Assembly (NCBI GenBank): GCA_963732345.1
Contig: CAVSZI010000014.1
Coordinates: forward strand, 1 to 64,000
Direction of reading: 5' to 3'
Length of the DNA stretch: 64,000 bases
Origin: Bog-532 sp963732345
GTDB taxonomy: Bacteria; Actinomycetota; Actinomycetes; Streptosporangiales; Streptosporangiaceae
Part shown: positions 53,774 through 62,237 of the stretch, piece after piece
Layout of the letters: each line of letters opens with the position of its first letter
Numbering within the stretch: position 1 is the first letter of the stretch
Made by a program: the position numbers and the translations under genes
The notes under the pieces: model-generated
The model's database searches: none
Told to the model about the DNA's origin: nothing
The model's input: only the letters and a program-made list of their open reading frames with translations

Positions 53774-54433
53774 ACCGGCTCGCCCCGGACTACAGCTTCT
53801 CCTCGGTCAGGCCGACAACGAGCAGGGCATGCGGATGGCCGTCGCGCACCTGGCCGCGCTCGGGCACACGCGCATCGCGCACATCGCCGGGCCCCCGCAG
53901 GCTCGACGGGCGAGGGCCGCCGCCGGGGCTTCCTGGAGGGCATGAAGGCCTCGGGGCTGGCCGTTGACGAGGACCTGATCATTACGGCCAGCGCCTATAC
54001 GGTAGATGAGGGCACCCGCTGCGGCCGTGAGCTGCTGGGGCGCGGCGCCAGGTGCACCGCGGTGGCCGTCGCCAACGACATGCTGGCCGTGGGCTGCTAC
54101 ACCGGGCTGGACGAGGCCGGCCTGCGCTGCCCCGATGACGTGTCCCTGGTCGGCTTCAACGACATGCCTTTCATCGACCGGCTCTGGCCGCCGCTGACCA
54201 CGATCAGGTTCCCGCACTACCAGCTCGGCACCGAGGCGGCACAGCTGCTCCTGGAGCGCGTCAACAACTGGGACTGCCCCGTCAAGATCCTTTCCTGGCC
54301 CCGGAACTCTCGTCCGGGGCTCTACCGCGCCGCTCGCGGCAGCTGCAAGAACGTGGCCGGGGAGACCGCCATGGCCGGTCCGGTGACCCGCGCCGTGCCG
54401 CTGCGCCGCAGCTGGTCCGCTCTGCCAGCGTAA
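53342..54433 (+). pseudogene. LacI-family repressor, multiply frameshifted
   Basis: The original gene began at the ATG at 53342 (MPHRPATLRDVAAAARVHPA). Effector-domain pieces appear in successive frames: HTVGVLIPDLNNPLFPPIVR; VLMNRLAPDYSFSS; DNEQGMRMAVAHLAALGHTR; then AVAVANDMLAVGCYTGLDEA and VSLVGFNDMPFIDRLWPPLT. Damage near 53690-53790 and 53900 and a shift near 54300 destroy it. It would have been a sugar-responsive repressor; the GH38 gene and sugar ABC ATPase nearby are possible former targets. Confidence 0.78.
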
Positions 54434-54476
54434 GTTCGCGTCTTGACGAGGCCCGCCAGCGTCTTGGCGACGGCAG

Positions 54477-55049
54477 TTAAGATCGAAGCTTAAGATAAGT
54501 GAAGGGTTGTGTTGTGTAGGTCCTCGTTTCACGTGCGGAGCCGAGCGCGGTCAGCGCCGGGCCCGTGAGCCGGTAGATGTCCCACTCGTCCATCGCGCGC
54601 GCCCCAACGGACTGGTAGAAGTCGATGGAGGGGGTATTCCAGTCCAGCACGGACCAGTCCAGCCGCGCGTACTCGCGCTCGACACAGATGTGCGCCAGCT
54701 CAGTGAGCAGCGCCTTCCCGTAGCCGTGCCCCCGCATCGCGGGCTCGACGAAGAGATCTTCGAGGTAGATCCCGTGCTGGCCGGTCCAGGTCGAGTAGTT
54801 CAGGAACCACAGGGCAAAGCCCACGACCGCGCCCTCGTCCGCGTCCTTGTCGCCCGCCGCACCACCTTCGCTGACCGCGACGTGGGCGTAGACCGCGGGA
54901 TCAGTGCCGAACAGTGACCGCCGGAGGTCCTCCTCGGTACCGGTGACCTGCTCCAGGGAGTGCTCGTACCGGGCCAGCTCCCGGATGAGCCGGTGGATCG
55001 CCGGGACATCCTCGGCTCGGGCAGCCCTGATCATGCCGTGCTTGCTCAC
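54477..55049 (-). CDS. GNAT N-acetyltransferase (diamine acetyltransferase-like)
   Basis: This 190-residue protein has the acetyl-CoA loop in EDLFVEPAMRGHGYGKALLT and a substrate region YSTWTGQHGIYLEDLFV as in spermidine/spermine or thialysine acetyltransferases. The ending WNTPSIDFYQSVGARAMDEW is typical. It lies 7 bp downstream of the methyltransferase gene on the same strand, so they are probably co-transcribed. Confidence 0.9.
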   Translation of the reverse strand: MSKHGMIRAARAEDVPAIHRLIRELARYEHSLEQVTGTEEDLRRSLFGTDPAVYAHVAVSEGGAAGDKDADEGAVVGFALWFLNYSTWTGQHGIYLEDLFVEPAMRGHGYGKALLTELAHICVEREYARLDWSVLDWNTPSIDFYQSVGARAMDEWDIYRLTGPALTALGSARETRTYTTQPFTYLKLRS

Positions 55050-55056
55050 CGGTACT

Positions 55057-55716
55057 TCACCTCTTGCGGGCGAGAGTTAGGCCGTCGCCCAGGGGGAGCA
55101 TGACGACTTCCACCCGGTCGTCGGCGGCGGCGTGGTCGTTGAAGTCGCGTATGGCCTGGACCAGCTCGCTTTCGTTGCCGGCGTCGATGACCCGTCCGTG
55201 CGAGAACGTGTTGTCCACGAGGATGGCGCCCCCGGGGCGGACCCGCGGCACGACCTCTTTCCAGTAGCCCAGGTAACCGGGTTTGTCGGCGTCGATGAAC
55301 GCGAGGTCGAACTGTGGCTCGCGGGGCAGCGACCGCACGGTGTCCAGGGCCGGCCCGAGCCGCAGCTCGATCTTGTCCGCCAGCCCCGCCCGCTCCCAGT
55401 ACTTGCGGGCCACCGAGGTCCACTCGTCGCTGACGTCGCAGCACAGCAGGTGCCCGTCGTCGGCCAGCCCGCGGGCCAGGCAGATGGAGGAGTATCCGGT
55501 GAACGTGCCGATCTCTATCGCCGAACGGGCCCCGATCAGGCGCGTCAGGATCGTCATGAAGGTGCCCTGCTCGGGGGCGATGGCCAGCGATACCTCGCTG
55601 GGGAACCATTCGGCCGTTTCGTGCGCGAGCTCGCGCAGGATGGCGTCGGGCGGCGTGCTGTGCGCGCAGAGGTACGCATTGATGTGCATGCCGATCTGTT
55701 CACTTCGCTGGGCCAC
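55057..55716 (-). CDS. SAM-dependent O-methyltransferase (caffeoyl-CoA type)
   Basis: This 219-residue class I methyltransferase has SAIEIGTFTGYSSICLARGL (SAM motif I) and CCDVSDEWTSVARKYWERAG. The metal/catalytic region is FDLAFIDADKPGYLGYWKEV and GGAILVDNTFSHGRV. The family methylates catechol-like hydroxyls. An alternative start is ATG 55689 (MHINAYLCAHS). It precedes the GNAT gene. Confidence 0.92.
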   Translation of the reverse strand: MAQRSEQIGMHINAYLCAHSTPPDAILRELAHETAEWFPSEVSLAIAPEQGTFMTILTRLIGARSAIEIGTFTGYSSICLARGLADDGHLLCCDVSDEWTSVARKYWERAGLADKIELRLGPALDTVRSLPREPQFDLAFIDADKPGYLGYWKEVVPRVRPGGAILVDNTFSHGRVIDAGNESELVQAIRDFNDHAAADDRVEVVMLPLGDGLTLARKR

Positions 55717-55774
55717 ACGCCTAACTTAACCGACCTGTCCGGGACGGTTCCGGGGGAATGTACGCTCATCGCCG

Positions 55775-57571
55775 ATGAGCTCACCTGTGGCGGCGCGCCA
55801 TCGTCTCGCCGTGGCCGTGCTGACGGCCGTCCCGGCCGCGGCTTACATCACCTACGGCCTGGTGCAGTACGCGACCTTCCGCGTCGGCACCTTCGACCTG
55901 GTGATCTTTGATCAGGCGGTCCGTTCCTACGCGCACCTCCACCTGGGCGTGTCCCCGGTCAAGGGCGTTCAGGACGGTTTCGGTCCCGCCTTCTCGGTCC
56001 TCGGCGACCACTGGTCACCGGTCATCGCGCTCCTGGCCCCGCTGTACTGGATCTATGACGGCCCGCAGGACCTGCTCGTGGCCCAGGGCGCGCTGTTCGC
56101 GCTGGCCGTTCCGCCGTTGTGGTCGTTCACCCGCCGGATCTGCGCCGCCCCCATCTCCGGCGCTCCGGCCCCTGGCGCTCCGGCCCCTGGCGCTCCGGCC
56201 GTGTCCGGTTTCGGCGCTCCCGCCGCCCCGGGTTCCCGCGGCCCCGCCGCCCCGGGTTCCCGCGGCCCCGCCGCCCCGGGTTCCCGCGGCCCCGCCGCCC
56301 CGGGTTCCTGCGGGCCCGTCGCGGCGGCCTACCTTGTGGCCGCCGCCTACGCGCTGAGCTGGCCTATCGCCGCAGCGATGGCCACCGGGTTCCATGAGGT
56401 CGCCTTCGTGCCCGTGCTCACCGCCATCTTTTTCGAGCGCCTGGCCGCCGGGCGGATCCGCACTGCCGTGGCCGCCGCGCTCGCCCTGCTGCTGGTCAAG
56501 GAGGACATGGGGCTGCTCGTCGCGGGGTTCGGGCTCTTCCTGCTGGCCGCGCGCGGATCCCGGTTCTCCCGCTGGGCGCCCGGCCACCCGCTCGCCGGAC
56601 GACACCGGGTCGCGCTGGGCGCTGGGCTGGTGGCCGGCGGGATCGCCGCCATGCTGCTGGCCACCTACGTGCTGCGGCCGGCCTTCGGCGGGCGGGCCGG
56701 CTATTACTGGGCCTACTGGTCGCTGGGCGGCAACGCCCGGCTCGCCGCGGAGCACGCCCTCCGGGACCCGCTGATGGCCGCGCGGCTCGCCATCACCCCG
56801 TCGGTCAAGCTGACCACGATGATGTGGCTGGCCGGGGCTCTGCTGTTCCTGCCGCTGCTGTCGCCGATCACGCTGGCCGCGCTCCCGCTGCTGGCCGAGC
56901 GGATGCTGGCCTCGTCGCAGCCGAACTGGTGGGGCACCACGTTCCAGTACAACGCGTTCGTCGAGATGGTGCTGGTGTGCGCCGCGGCCGACGGTGCGGC
57001 GCGGATCGCCGGCTGGGCGGCCCGCAGCCGCGGGACGGCCGAGGACCGCGGGAGACCTGGGCGCGGGGGGACCGGCCGCTGGGGAGCCGGCCGCTGGGGA
57101 GCCGGCCGCTGGCAGGTGATCGTCACCGCGCTGGTCTGCGCCGCGGCCGTGGCGGTCCTCCCGCGGTTCGCGCTGGCGAGCCTGGCCACCCCCGGGTTCT
57201 ATAGCCGTGACCGGCAGATGCAGGCGGAAGCGGCCGCGGACGCTGTCGTGCCGCGCGGGGTGACCGTGGACGCCGCGCAGATGCTCGGGCCGCAACTGTC
57301 CGGGCGGGACACGGTGCTGCTGTGGGGCCCGGCCGCGACGTCGGCGGCCTGGATCGTCGCCCAGGCGCATTACACCTACCCGTTCCGGAGCCTGCCCGGC
57401 CAGCGGGCGCAGATCGACGACCTGGAACGGCGCGGATACCAGGTGGCCTTCCGCCGCGACGGGTACCTGGTGCTGCACCGGCCGCCCGGGCACCCCGGTC
57501 ACAAGCCAGGCGCGGACGCTTCGGGGCCGGACGCCCGTGCATTAGCCTGGGGCGCATGGCGACCCTTGTGA
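55775..57571 (+). CDS. DUF2079 polytopic membrane protein with a collagen-like insert
   Basis: This 598-residue protein has many membrane helices. The family signature region is FDLVIFDQAVRSYAHLHLG and LGDHWSPVIALLAPLYWIYD. The family resembles glycosyltransferase-C-type membrane enzymes, but its function is unknown. Between helices, residues about 127-182 form a GAPAPGAPAPG and PGSRGPAA repeat insert, and residues about 430-445 hold GRWGAGRWGAGRW. It overlaps lgt by 16 bases and is probably co-transcribed with it. Confidence 0.85.
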   Translation: MSSPVAARHRLAVAVLTAVPAAAYITYGLVQYATFRVGTFDLVIFDQAVRSYAHLHLGVSPVKGVQDGFGPAFSVLGDHWSPVIALLAPLYWIYDGPQDLLVAQGALFALAVPPLWSFTRRICAAPISGAPAPGAPAPGAPAVSGFGAPAAPGSRGPAAPGSRGPAAPGSRGPAAPGSCGPVAAAYLVAAAYALSWPIAAAMATGFHEVAFVPVLTAIFFERLAAGRIRTAVAAALALLLVKEDMGLLVAGFGLFLLAARGSRFSRWAPGHPLAGRHRVALGAGLVAGGIAAMLLATYVLRPAFGGRAGYYWAYWSLGGNARLAAEHALRDPLMAARLAITPSVKLTTMMWLAGALLFLPLLSPITLAALPLLAERMLASSQPNWWGTTFQYNAFVEMVLVCAAADGAARIAGWAARSRGTAEDRGRPGRGGTGRWGAGRWGAGRWQVIVTALVCAAAVAVLPRFALASLATPGFYSRDRQMQAEAAADAVVPRGVTVDAAQMLGPQLSGRDTVLLWGPAATSAAWIVAQAHYTYPFRSLPGQRAQIDDLERRGYQVAFRRDGYLVLHRPPGHPGHKPGADASGPDARALAWGAWRPL

Positions 57572-58590
57572 TAGCCCCTCCGGTCAGCGAGGCGCTGCAC
57601 ATCCCCAGCCCGTCAGTCAACGGCTTCCACGTCGGCCCGCTGTTCATTCACGTGTACGCGCTGATGTACCTGGTCGGCATCGCGGTGGCCATCATCATGA
57701 CCCGCCGCCGCTGGGCCGCGGCCGGCGGAGACCCCGAGCTGATCTGGGACGTCGCCATGTGGTGCGTGCCCGCCGGGATCATCGGCGGACGTATCTACTT
57801 CGACATCACCACGCCGATGGACATCCCGCACGTCTGGTACGGGGTGCTCGCCGTCTGGAGCGGCGGCCTCGGGATCTGGGGCGCGATCCCGGTCGCGGTC
57901 GCCGTCGGCATCTGGCGGACCCGCCGGGCCGGCGGCAACGTGCCGATGATCTTGGACGCCGTCGCGCCCGCCCTGCTCGTCGCCCAGGGTCTCGGCCGGA
58001 TCGGGAACTACTTCAACAAGGAACTGTTCGGCGGCCCGACCAGCCTGCCCTGGGCGCTGCAGATCCCGCTCGCTTACCGGCCGCCCGGCTACACCGCCTT
58101 CGCCTTCTTCCAGCCGACGTTCCTGTACGAGCTGATCTGGGACGTGGCGCTGGCGCTGGCCCTGATCTGGCTCGGCCATCACCGCAGGATCTTCGCGCCC
58201 GGCCTGTTCGCCCTCTATGTGGCGGGCTATTCCGCGTTCCGGATCTTCGAGGAGTCGGTGCGCGTGGACTCCTCGAAGTACTTCCTCGGCCTCCGGCTGA
58301 ACATGTACGTCGCGTCCGTGCTGACGGTCGCGGGACTGACCTGGTTCGTTCTCATTCAGCGCCATGGGCGGAAGCTGGCCGCGGCCGGGCAGGCCGCGCC
58401 GGAGCTGGCGGCGGGCGGCGCGCAGCCCACGTACGCCGGCGCCACCGATGACGGGGCTCCCGCCGAGGCGATCGTCCCCGGCGGTGCTGACGCCGTGGAC
58501 GGCACGCCCGTCGCCGGAGACACAGAGCCGGACGCCGAGACGACTCCGGCGGACGAACAAGGCGCCAGCGCGGACGCGACCGCAGATTAA
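57556..58590 (+). CDS. lgt: Phosphatidylglycerol-prolipoprotein diacylglyceryl transferase
   Basis: This membrane enzyme adds diacylglycerol to the lipobox Cys of prolipoproteins. Recognisable parts are HVYALMYLVGIAVAIIMTRR, the Lgt signature region GGRIYFDITTPMDI, VWSGGLGIWGAIPVAVAVG and QGLGRIGNYFNKELFGGPTS. A disordered acidic C-terminal tail of about 70 residues, common in actinobacteria, follows. The last codons and stop lie inside a tRNA-Lys-like fragment (58578-58611), so the natural C-terminus may have been replaced. The start ATG 57556 overlaps the DUF2079 gene. Confidence 0.93.
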   Translation: MATLVIAPPVSEALHIPSPSVNGFHVGPLFIHVYALMYLVGIAVAIIMTRRRWAAAGGDPELIWDVAMWCVPAGIIGGRIYFDITTPMDIPHVWYGVLAVWSGGLGIWGAIPVAVAVGIWRTRRAGGNVPMILDAVAPALLVAQGLGRIGNYFNKELFGGPTSLPWALQIPLAYRPPGYTAFAFFQPTFLYELIWDVALALALIWLGHHRRIFAPGLFALYVAGYSAFRIFEESVRVDSSKYFLGLRLNMYVASVLTVAGLTWFVLIQRHGRKLAAAGQAAPELAAGGAQPTYAGATDDGAPAEAIVPGGADAVDGTPVAGDTEPDAETTPADEQGASADATAD

Positions 58591-58611
58591 GAGTCTGCTG
58601 CTCTGCCAACT
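58578..58611 (-). tRNA. tRNA-Lys (CUU) fragment, D-arm to anticodon arm only
   Basis: The minus strand reads AGTTGGCAGAGC followed by AGCAGACTCTTAATCTGCGG, which is the D-loop and complete anticodon arm (stem GCAGA/TCTGC, anticodon CTT) of tRNA-Lys. The acceptor and T-arm are absent, so it is not a functional gene. It overlaps the lgt stop codon. It is probably an attachment-site core left by an integrative element. Confidence 0.65.
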
Positions 58612-59333
58612 AGGCCGTGTCAAATAGTGCCGGGAAATGCTATGACCTGCCGGACTGTGCGGCGAACCGGGAGACCGCTGCGAGCCGGGTGGCGGGGAAA
58701 TCGGCAGTTGCCCGGCCATGGGCGCGAGCCCTCTAGAAGCAAACATGGCCATGGCCGCTCTTGGGGACGGTGAAGTACGTTCCGTAACTGCCGCTGTTGG
58801 CGTGCATGCTTGGTGGATCAGGGAGCGGGCGGCGGGACAGGAACTGGAACGGCAGTAACGACCGATTCAAGCCCGCGGAAATCTGCGGGATTGGTGGTGA
58901 ACAGAGGAAGCTTGTTCGCTGCCGCGATGCTGGCGATCATCAGGTCAGCCACGCGGCCGCGGGGCTTGCGGCCCATGGCGATCACCTCGGCGGTGATGAT
59001 CCCGTATCGCCGGGCGTGCTCGCCGGTACATCGGCCGCGCCCACTTGGGGCCCTGCGTCCGCTCCTTGCTCGGGCTGTGATGAGCCGGATGGACCAGGAT
59101 GTATCAGGGATATCCGGAACCGCTCCGCATGTCGAGACTGGATGGCCGATTGTCGGCTTCGCCCGGGGGGAGACGAGCGTGGAACGGAACGGACACATCG
59201 ATGATGAAGCCTCGGAGGATCTCCGATATCAAGACCTATGGGGTTACGCGAAAGCCCAGTCCTTCAGGGTCAGCAATCATGGAGACGCCAGGCCAACTGA
59301 GGGTGCTCCCGTGCTGACCATTGGGGGAAATAG
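58612..59333. other. Decayed region downstream of lgt
   Basis: Apart from the VapC-like relic on the minus strand, no gene is supported. Its position beside a tRNA fragment, with toxin debris, fits the remnant of an integrated element. Confidence 0.45.
58818..59030 (-). pseudogene. VapC-type PIN-domain toxin, C-terminal remnant
   Basis: The minus strand gives EHARRYGIITAEVIAMGRKP, RGRVADLMIASIAAANKLPL and FTTNPADFRGLESVVTAVPV. This matches the second half of VapC RNases (conserved Asp in VADLMIAS, Asp in NPADF). Upstream, the frame loses similarity, and no VapB antitoxin is visible. It is probably a dead toxin. Confidence 0.65.
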
Positions 59334-60431
59334 ATGTCACGCCTTGTCATGAGTGCCCTTGACCCGAAGCGGTCAGTGGGTACTTCCCCGGAGCCAGCGG
59401 TTCCCGCGCTCGACGAACTGGATCGCGGCATCCTTCATGCCCTGCGTGTCGACGGGCGGGCGCCGTTCAGCCGGATCGCGGAAGTCCTGAACGTCTCGAC
59501 GCAAACCGTTGCTCGCCGCTATGGGCGGTTGAGCAGTGAGGCGTCGCTGCGGGTCGTCGGGGTCGTCAACGCGCACTGGGCCGGTCAGGCGAAGTGGATG
59601 ATAAGGCTCACCGCCAGCCCGCACGCCGCTCAGGATCTCGCACAGGGCCTGGCTCGGCGGACCGACACGACCTGGGTACGGCTCATGTCCGGGGGGACCG
59701 AAATCTTCCTGGTCATGAACTCCCGTAACAACACCGTGGGACACCACTCGCTACTGTTCCGTGAGATCCCCCGGGTGGCCAGCATCACGGGGGTATCGGC
59801 ACACCACCTGCTGCATACCTATCTGGGAGGTCCCACGGCGTGGCAAGGGCATACGACGGCCCTCACCCGTGAGCAGCAGCGGCAGCTCCGCCACCGAGCC
59901 GACTCGTCCGATGAAGTCGCCCAGCCGAACGACCGCACGTCCTTGACCGAGACAGACTGGCAGTTGCTGGCCGCGCTGCAGCGCAACGGCCGGGTCAGCT
60001 ATGCGGAGCTCGCCGCCGCCACCGGCTTGTCGTCGTCGACCGTGACGCGTCGGCTCGCTGCCCTGCGGGCGGGTGGCGCGCTCGGCTTCGACGTCGAGAT
60101 CGACGAACGGGTGTTCGGCGTCACCACGCAGGCCCTGCTGTGGGCGTCAGTCGTCCCCTCACACCTGAATGACGTGGCGCGCACGCTGATCCAGCACAGG
60201 GAACTTGCCTTTGTGGCCTCGACCACCGGTACCACCAATCTTGTGGCCCTCGTCCTGTGCAGGAACCCCGCCGAGCTGCATGACTACCTCACCCGCCGGC
60301 TCAGCGCCCTCGACGCCATCCGCACGCTAGAGACCTCTCCCGTCCTGAAGACGCTGAAAGCCTGTAGCCCTTTCCTCCTGGCCCAGCAACATCGCTCTGA
60401 TCCTCTGCAGAAGCCCCGCCGAGCTGCCTGA
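59334..60431 (+). CDS. Two-module Lrp/AsnC-family regulator
   Basis: This 365-residue protein has two AsnC units. The first HTH is LDELDRGILHALRVDGRAPF and IAEVLNVSTQTVARRYGRLS with its RAM-like domain. The second HTH is LTETDWQLLAALQRNGRVSY and LAAATGLSSSTVTRRLAALR with RAM domain TQALLWASVVPSHLNDVART. The start ATG 59334 follows GGGGGA. It is convergent with the FAD monooxygenase/MFS genes and may regulate them. Its C-terminal segment is duplicated just downstream. Confidence 0.9.
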   Translation: MSRLVMSALDPKRSVGTSPEPAVPALDELDRGILHALRVDGRAPFSRIAEVLNVSTQTVARRYGRLSSEASLRVVGVVNAHWAGQAKWMIRLTASPHAAQDLAQGLARRTDTTWVRLMSGGTEIFLVMNSRNNTVGHHSLLFREIPRVASITGVSAHHLLHTYLGGPTAWQGHTTALTREQQRQLRHRADSSDEVAQPNDRTSLTETDWQLLAALQRNGRVSYAELAAATGLSSSTVTRRLAALRAGGALGFDVEIDERVFGVTTQALLWASVVPSHLNDVARTLIQHRELAFVASTTGTTNLVALVLCRNPAELHDYLTRRLSALDAIRTLETSPVLKTLKACSPFLLAQQHRSDPLQKPRRAA

Positions 60432-60535
60432 CCACCTCACCCACCGGCTCAGCGGCCTCGATTCCATCCGCACGCGGGAGACCATTCCTGTCCTGAAGAC
60501 GCGGAAAGCCCGCAGGCCTTTCCTGCTCGGCGCTC
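60389..60535 (+). pseudogene. Duplicate AsnC C-terminal segment
   Basis: The DNA reads NIALILCRSPAELPDHLTHR, LSGLDSIRTRETIPVLKTRK. It parallels NLVALVLCRNPAELHDYLTR and RLSALDAIRTLETSPVLKTL at 60235-60378, the end of the preceding gene. The copies are clearly diverged. The second is in another frame from the gene's stop and has no start. It is either an old partial tandem duplication or the tail of a deleted paralogue. Confidence 0.7.
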
Positions 60536-60596
60536 CTGCCTCGATGCCTGATGACCGTGCCAGTGGCACTGGCCCGGTTCATCAGGCGATCTGCGC

Positions 60597-61952
60597 TCAG
60601 GCCGTGTCCCGGTTCCGTCGCAGGAGGTTCCCGGTCAGCACGCGTCCCATCATGGCTGGCTTGAGCAGTGTCGTGGGCGAATCGAGCAGGTACTGGACCT
60701 TCAGGAACCTTTCGGTCACCACCAGGTCTGTCTCGGCCGCGGTCAGTACCTTGTCCATATAGGCATTGATGAGCCGTACGGGAAGCGGCCGCGGGCCCTC
60801 GATCTGGGGCAGTGCGAGGTCACTACCGGTCGCCATCTGCCAGGCGACACCGACGGGCTTGGCGGCCCTCCGGAAGAAGCGCGGTGCCAGCTGGTCAGGG
60901 ACACCTTCCAGCGAGTCACGCAGCGCCATTGCCTGGAGCGCGGCCACGGTCATCCCCTGGGCGTAGATGGGGTTGAAGCTGGAGATCGCGTCACCCACCA
61001 CGAGCAGCCCCGCGGGGAAACGCGTCAGCCGTTCGTAGCGGCGGCGCACGCTCGCCGGGAATCGGTGCGCCACCACTCCGCTGAGCGGCTCGGCGTCGCG
61101 GATCGACGCGAAGACGTGTGGCGGAACCATCGGCTTGGCGAACTCCACGAATTCGCGCGGGTCGGTCGGCGGATGGTGATCGCGGTAGCCGATCAGCGTC
61201 AGGATCCAGCGGCCGTCCTCCTCTTCCAGATACTCCGCTCCGGTAGGGCGCCACGGCGCATGCCCGATGATCACAACCTTCTCGCGGCCCATGGAACCCG
61301 GGGCCGGCCGCAGATACTGGCTGACATACATGATGTCGACGTCGATCTGCTCCTCGGCTGGCGGCTCGTACCCCATCTCAGCCAGCCACTTGGTGGTCCG
61401 GCCAGCGCGGCCGGTCGCGTCCACCACGAGATCGGCGGCGATCATATCCTCAGCGCCGCTGCCTCCGTACCTGACACGGGCACCGACAACGCGGTCGTTG
61501 TCCGGGGCGGTCTCGAGGCCGACGACCTGGCACTGGTCGATCACCTTGACGTTAGGAAATGCCCCGACCCGGGTGCGGAGCTGGCTCTCCAGATGCGGAC
61601 GGCTCGGCTGGTAGGTGCGGGACAGGCCGGTATATTCGCCCGTCATACACAGGAGGTGCCCGCCAAGGCGCATGCGCAGTTCGGCGGGCGAGGCGATCAC
61701 GGGTGCGCCATCGGCCACGAACTCCTCGAGTATCCCGGGAAACAGCTCCTCGAAGATCTCCGCACCCCTGGAGAGCAGGCCGTGCGCGTGGCGGCCCTGC
61801 GGTACCCCTCGCCGGTGAGTGAGCAGCCCGTCCGGCAGAGGGTCACGCTCAATTACCGTCACCCGATCGAATGCGTCGCAGAGCACCCGGGCGGCGAGCA
61901 GACCCGAGATACTCGCGCCCATGACCACCGCGTGTTCGCCGAGGCTTTTCAT
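60597..61952 (-). CDS. FAD-dependent monooxygenase/oxidoreductase
   Basis: This flavoprotein of about 451 residues has FAD-binding VVMGASISGLLAARVLCDAF, an acidic ribose-binding end VTVIERDPLP and a second FAD motif LLVVGDAISSFNPIYAQGMT. The ADLVVDATGRAGRT segment is typical of aromatic hydroxylase/geranylgeranyl reductase-like enzymes. The start is ATG 61952 after GGGAGGG. Substrate is unknown; an MFS exporter follows upstream on the same strand, which suggests modification and export of a small metabolite. Confidence 0.87.
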   Translation of the reverse strand: MKSLGEHAVVMGASISGLLAARVLCDAFDRVTVIERDPLPDGLLTHRRGVPQGRHAHGLLSRGAEIFEELFPGILEEFVADGAPVIASPAELRMRLGGHLLCMTGEYTGLSRTYQPSRPHLESQLRTRVGAFPNVKVIDQCQVVGLETAPDNDRVVGARVRYGGSGAEDMIAADLVVDATGRAGRTTKWLAEMGYEPPAEEQIDVDIMYVSQYLRPAPGSMGREKVVIIGHAPWRPTGAEYLEEEDGRWILTLIGYRDHHPPTDPREFVEFAKPMVPPHVFASIRDAEPLSGVVAHRFPASVRRRYERLTRFPAGLLVVGDAISSFNPIYAQGMTVAALQAMALRDSLEGVPDQLAPRFFRRAAKPVGVAWQMATGSDLALPQIEGPRPLPVRLINAYMDKVLTAAETDLVVTERFLKVQYLLDSPTTLLKPAMMGRVLTGNLLRRNRDTA

Positions 61953-62237
61953 CGGAATTCCCTCCCGGTCGGGCAAGCTTCTTTCGCGGTGCACTTTATG
62001 CCGCCCGCGGACTCTCGCAATTGATCATTGCCAGACATCTTTATGAACCTCCAGTATTCGCCGCGTCAGGCCAGCGGCCTGTCCATAACTAATTCTCCTG
62101 AAGCGCATCCCTGGACGGGACTTCCTGCACAGGATTTCAGGAATATTCCATGGATGATGTGTCGATTGCGGGATCCGCGCGCCTTTGGCGACTTTTCTCG
62201 TCTCCAGGGAGAGGGGATTTTAATGGACCATTTCAGC
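61953..62237. other. Intergenic region between MFS and FAD monooxygenase
   Basis: This 285-bp, locally AT-rich gap probably contains the monooxygenase promoter. No RNA gene or open frame is supported. Confidence 0.4.
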
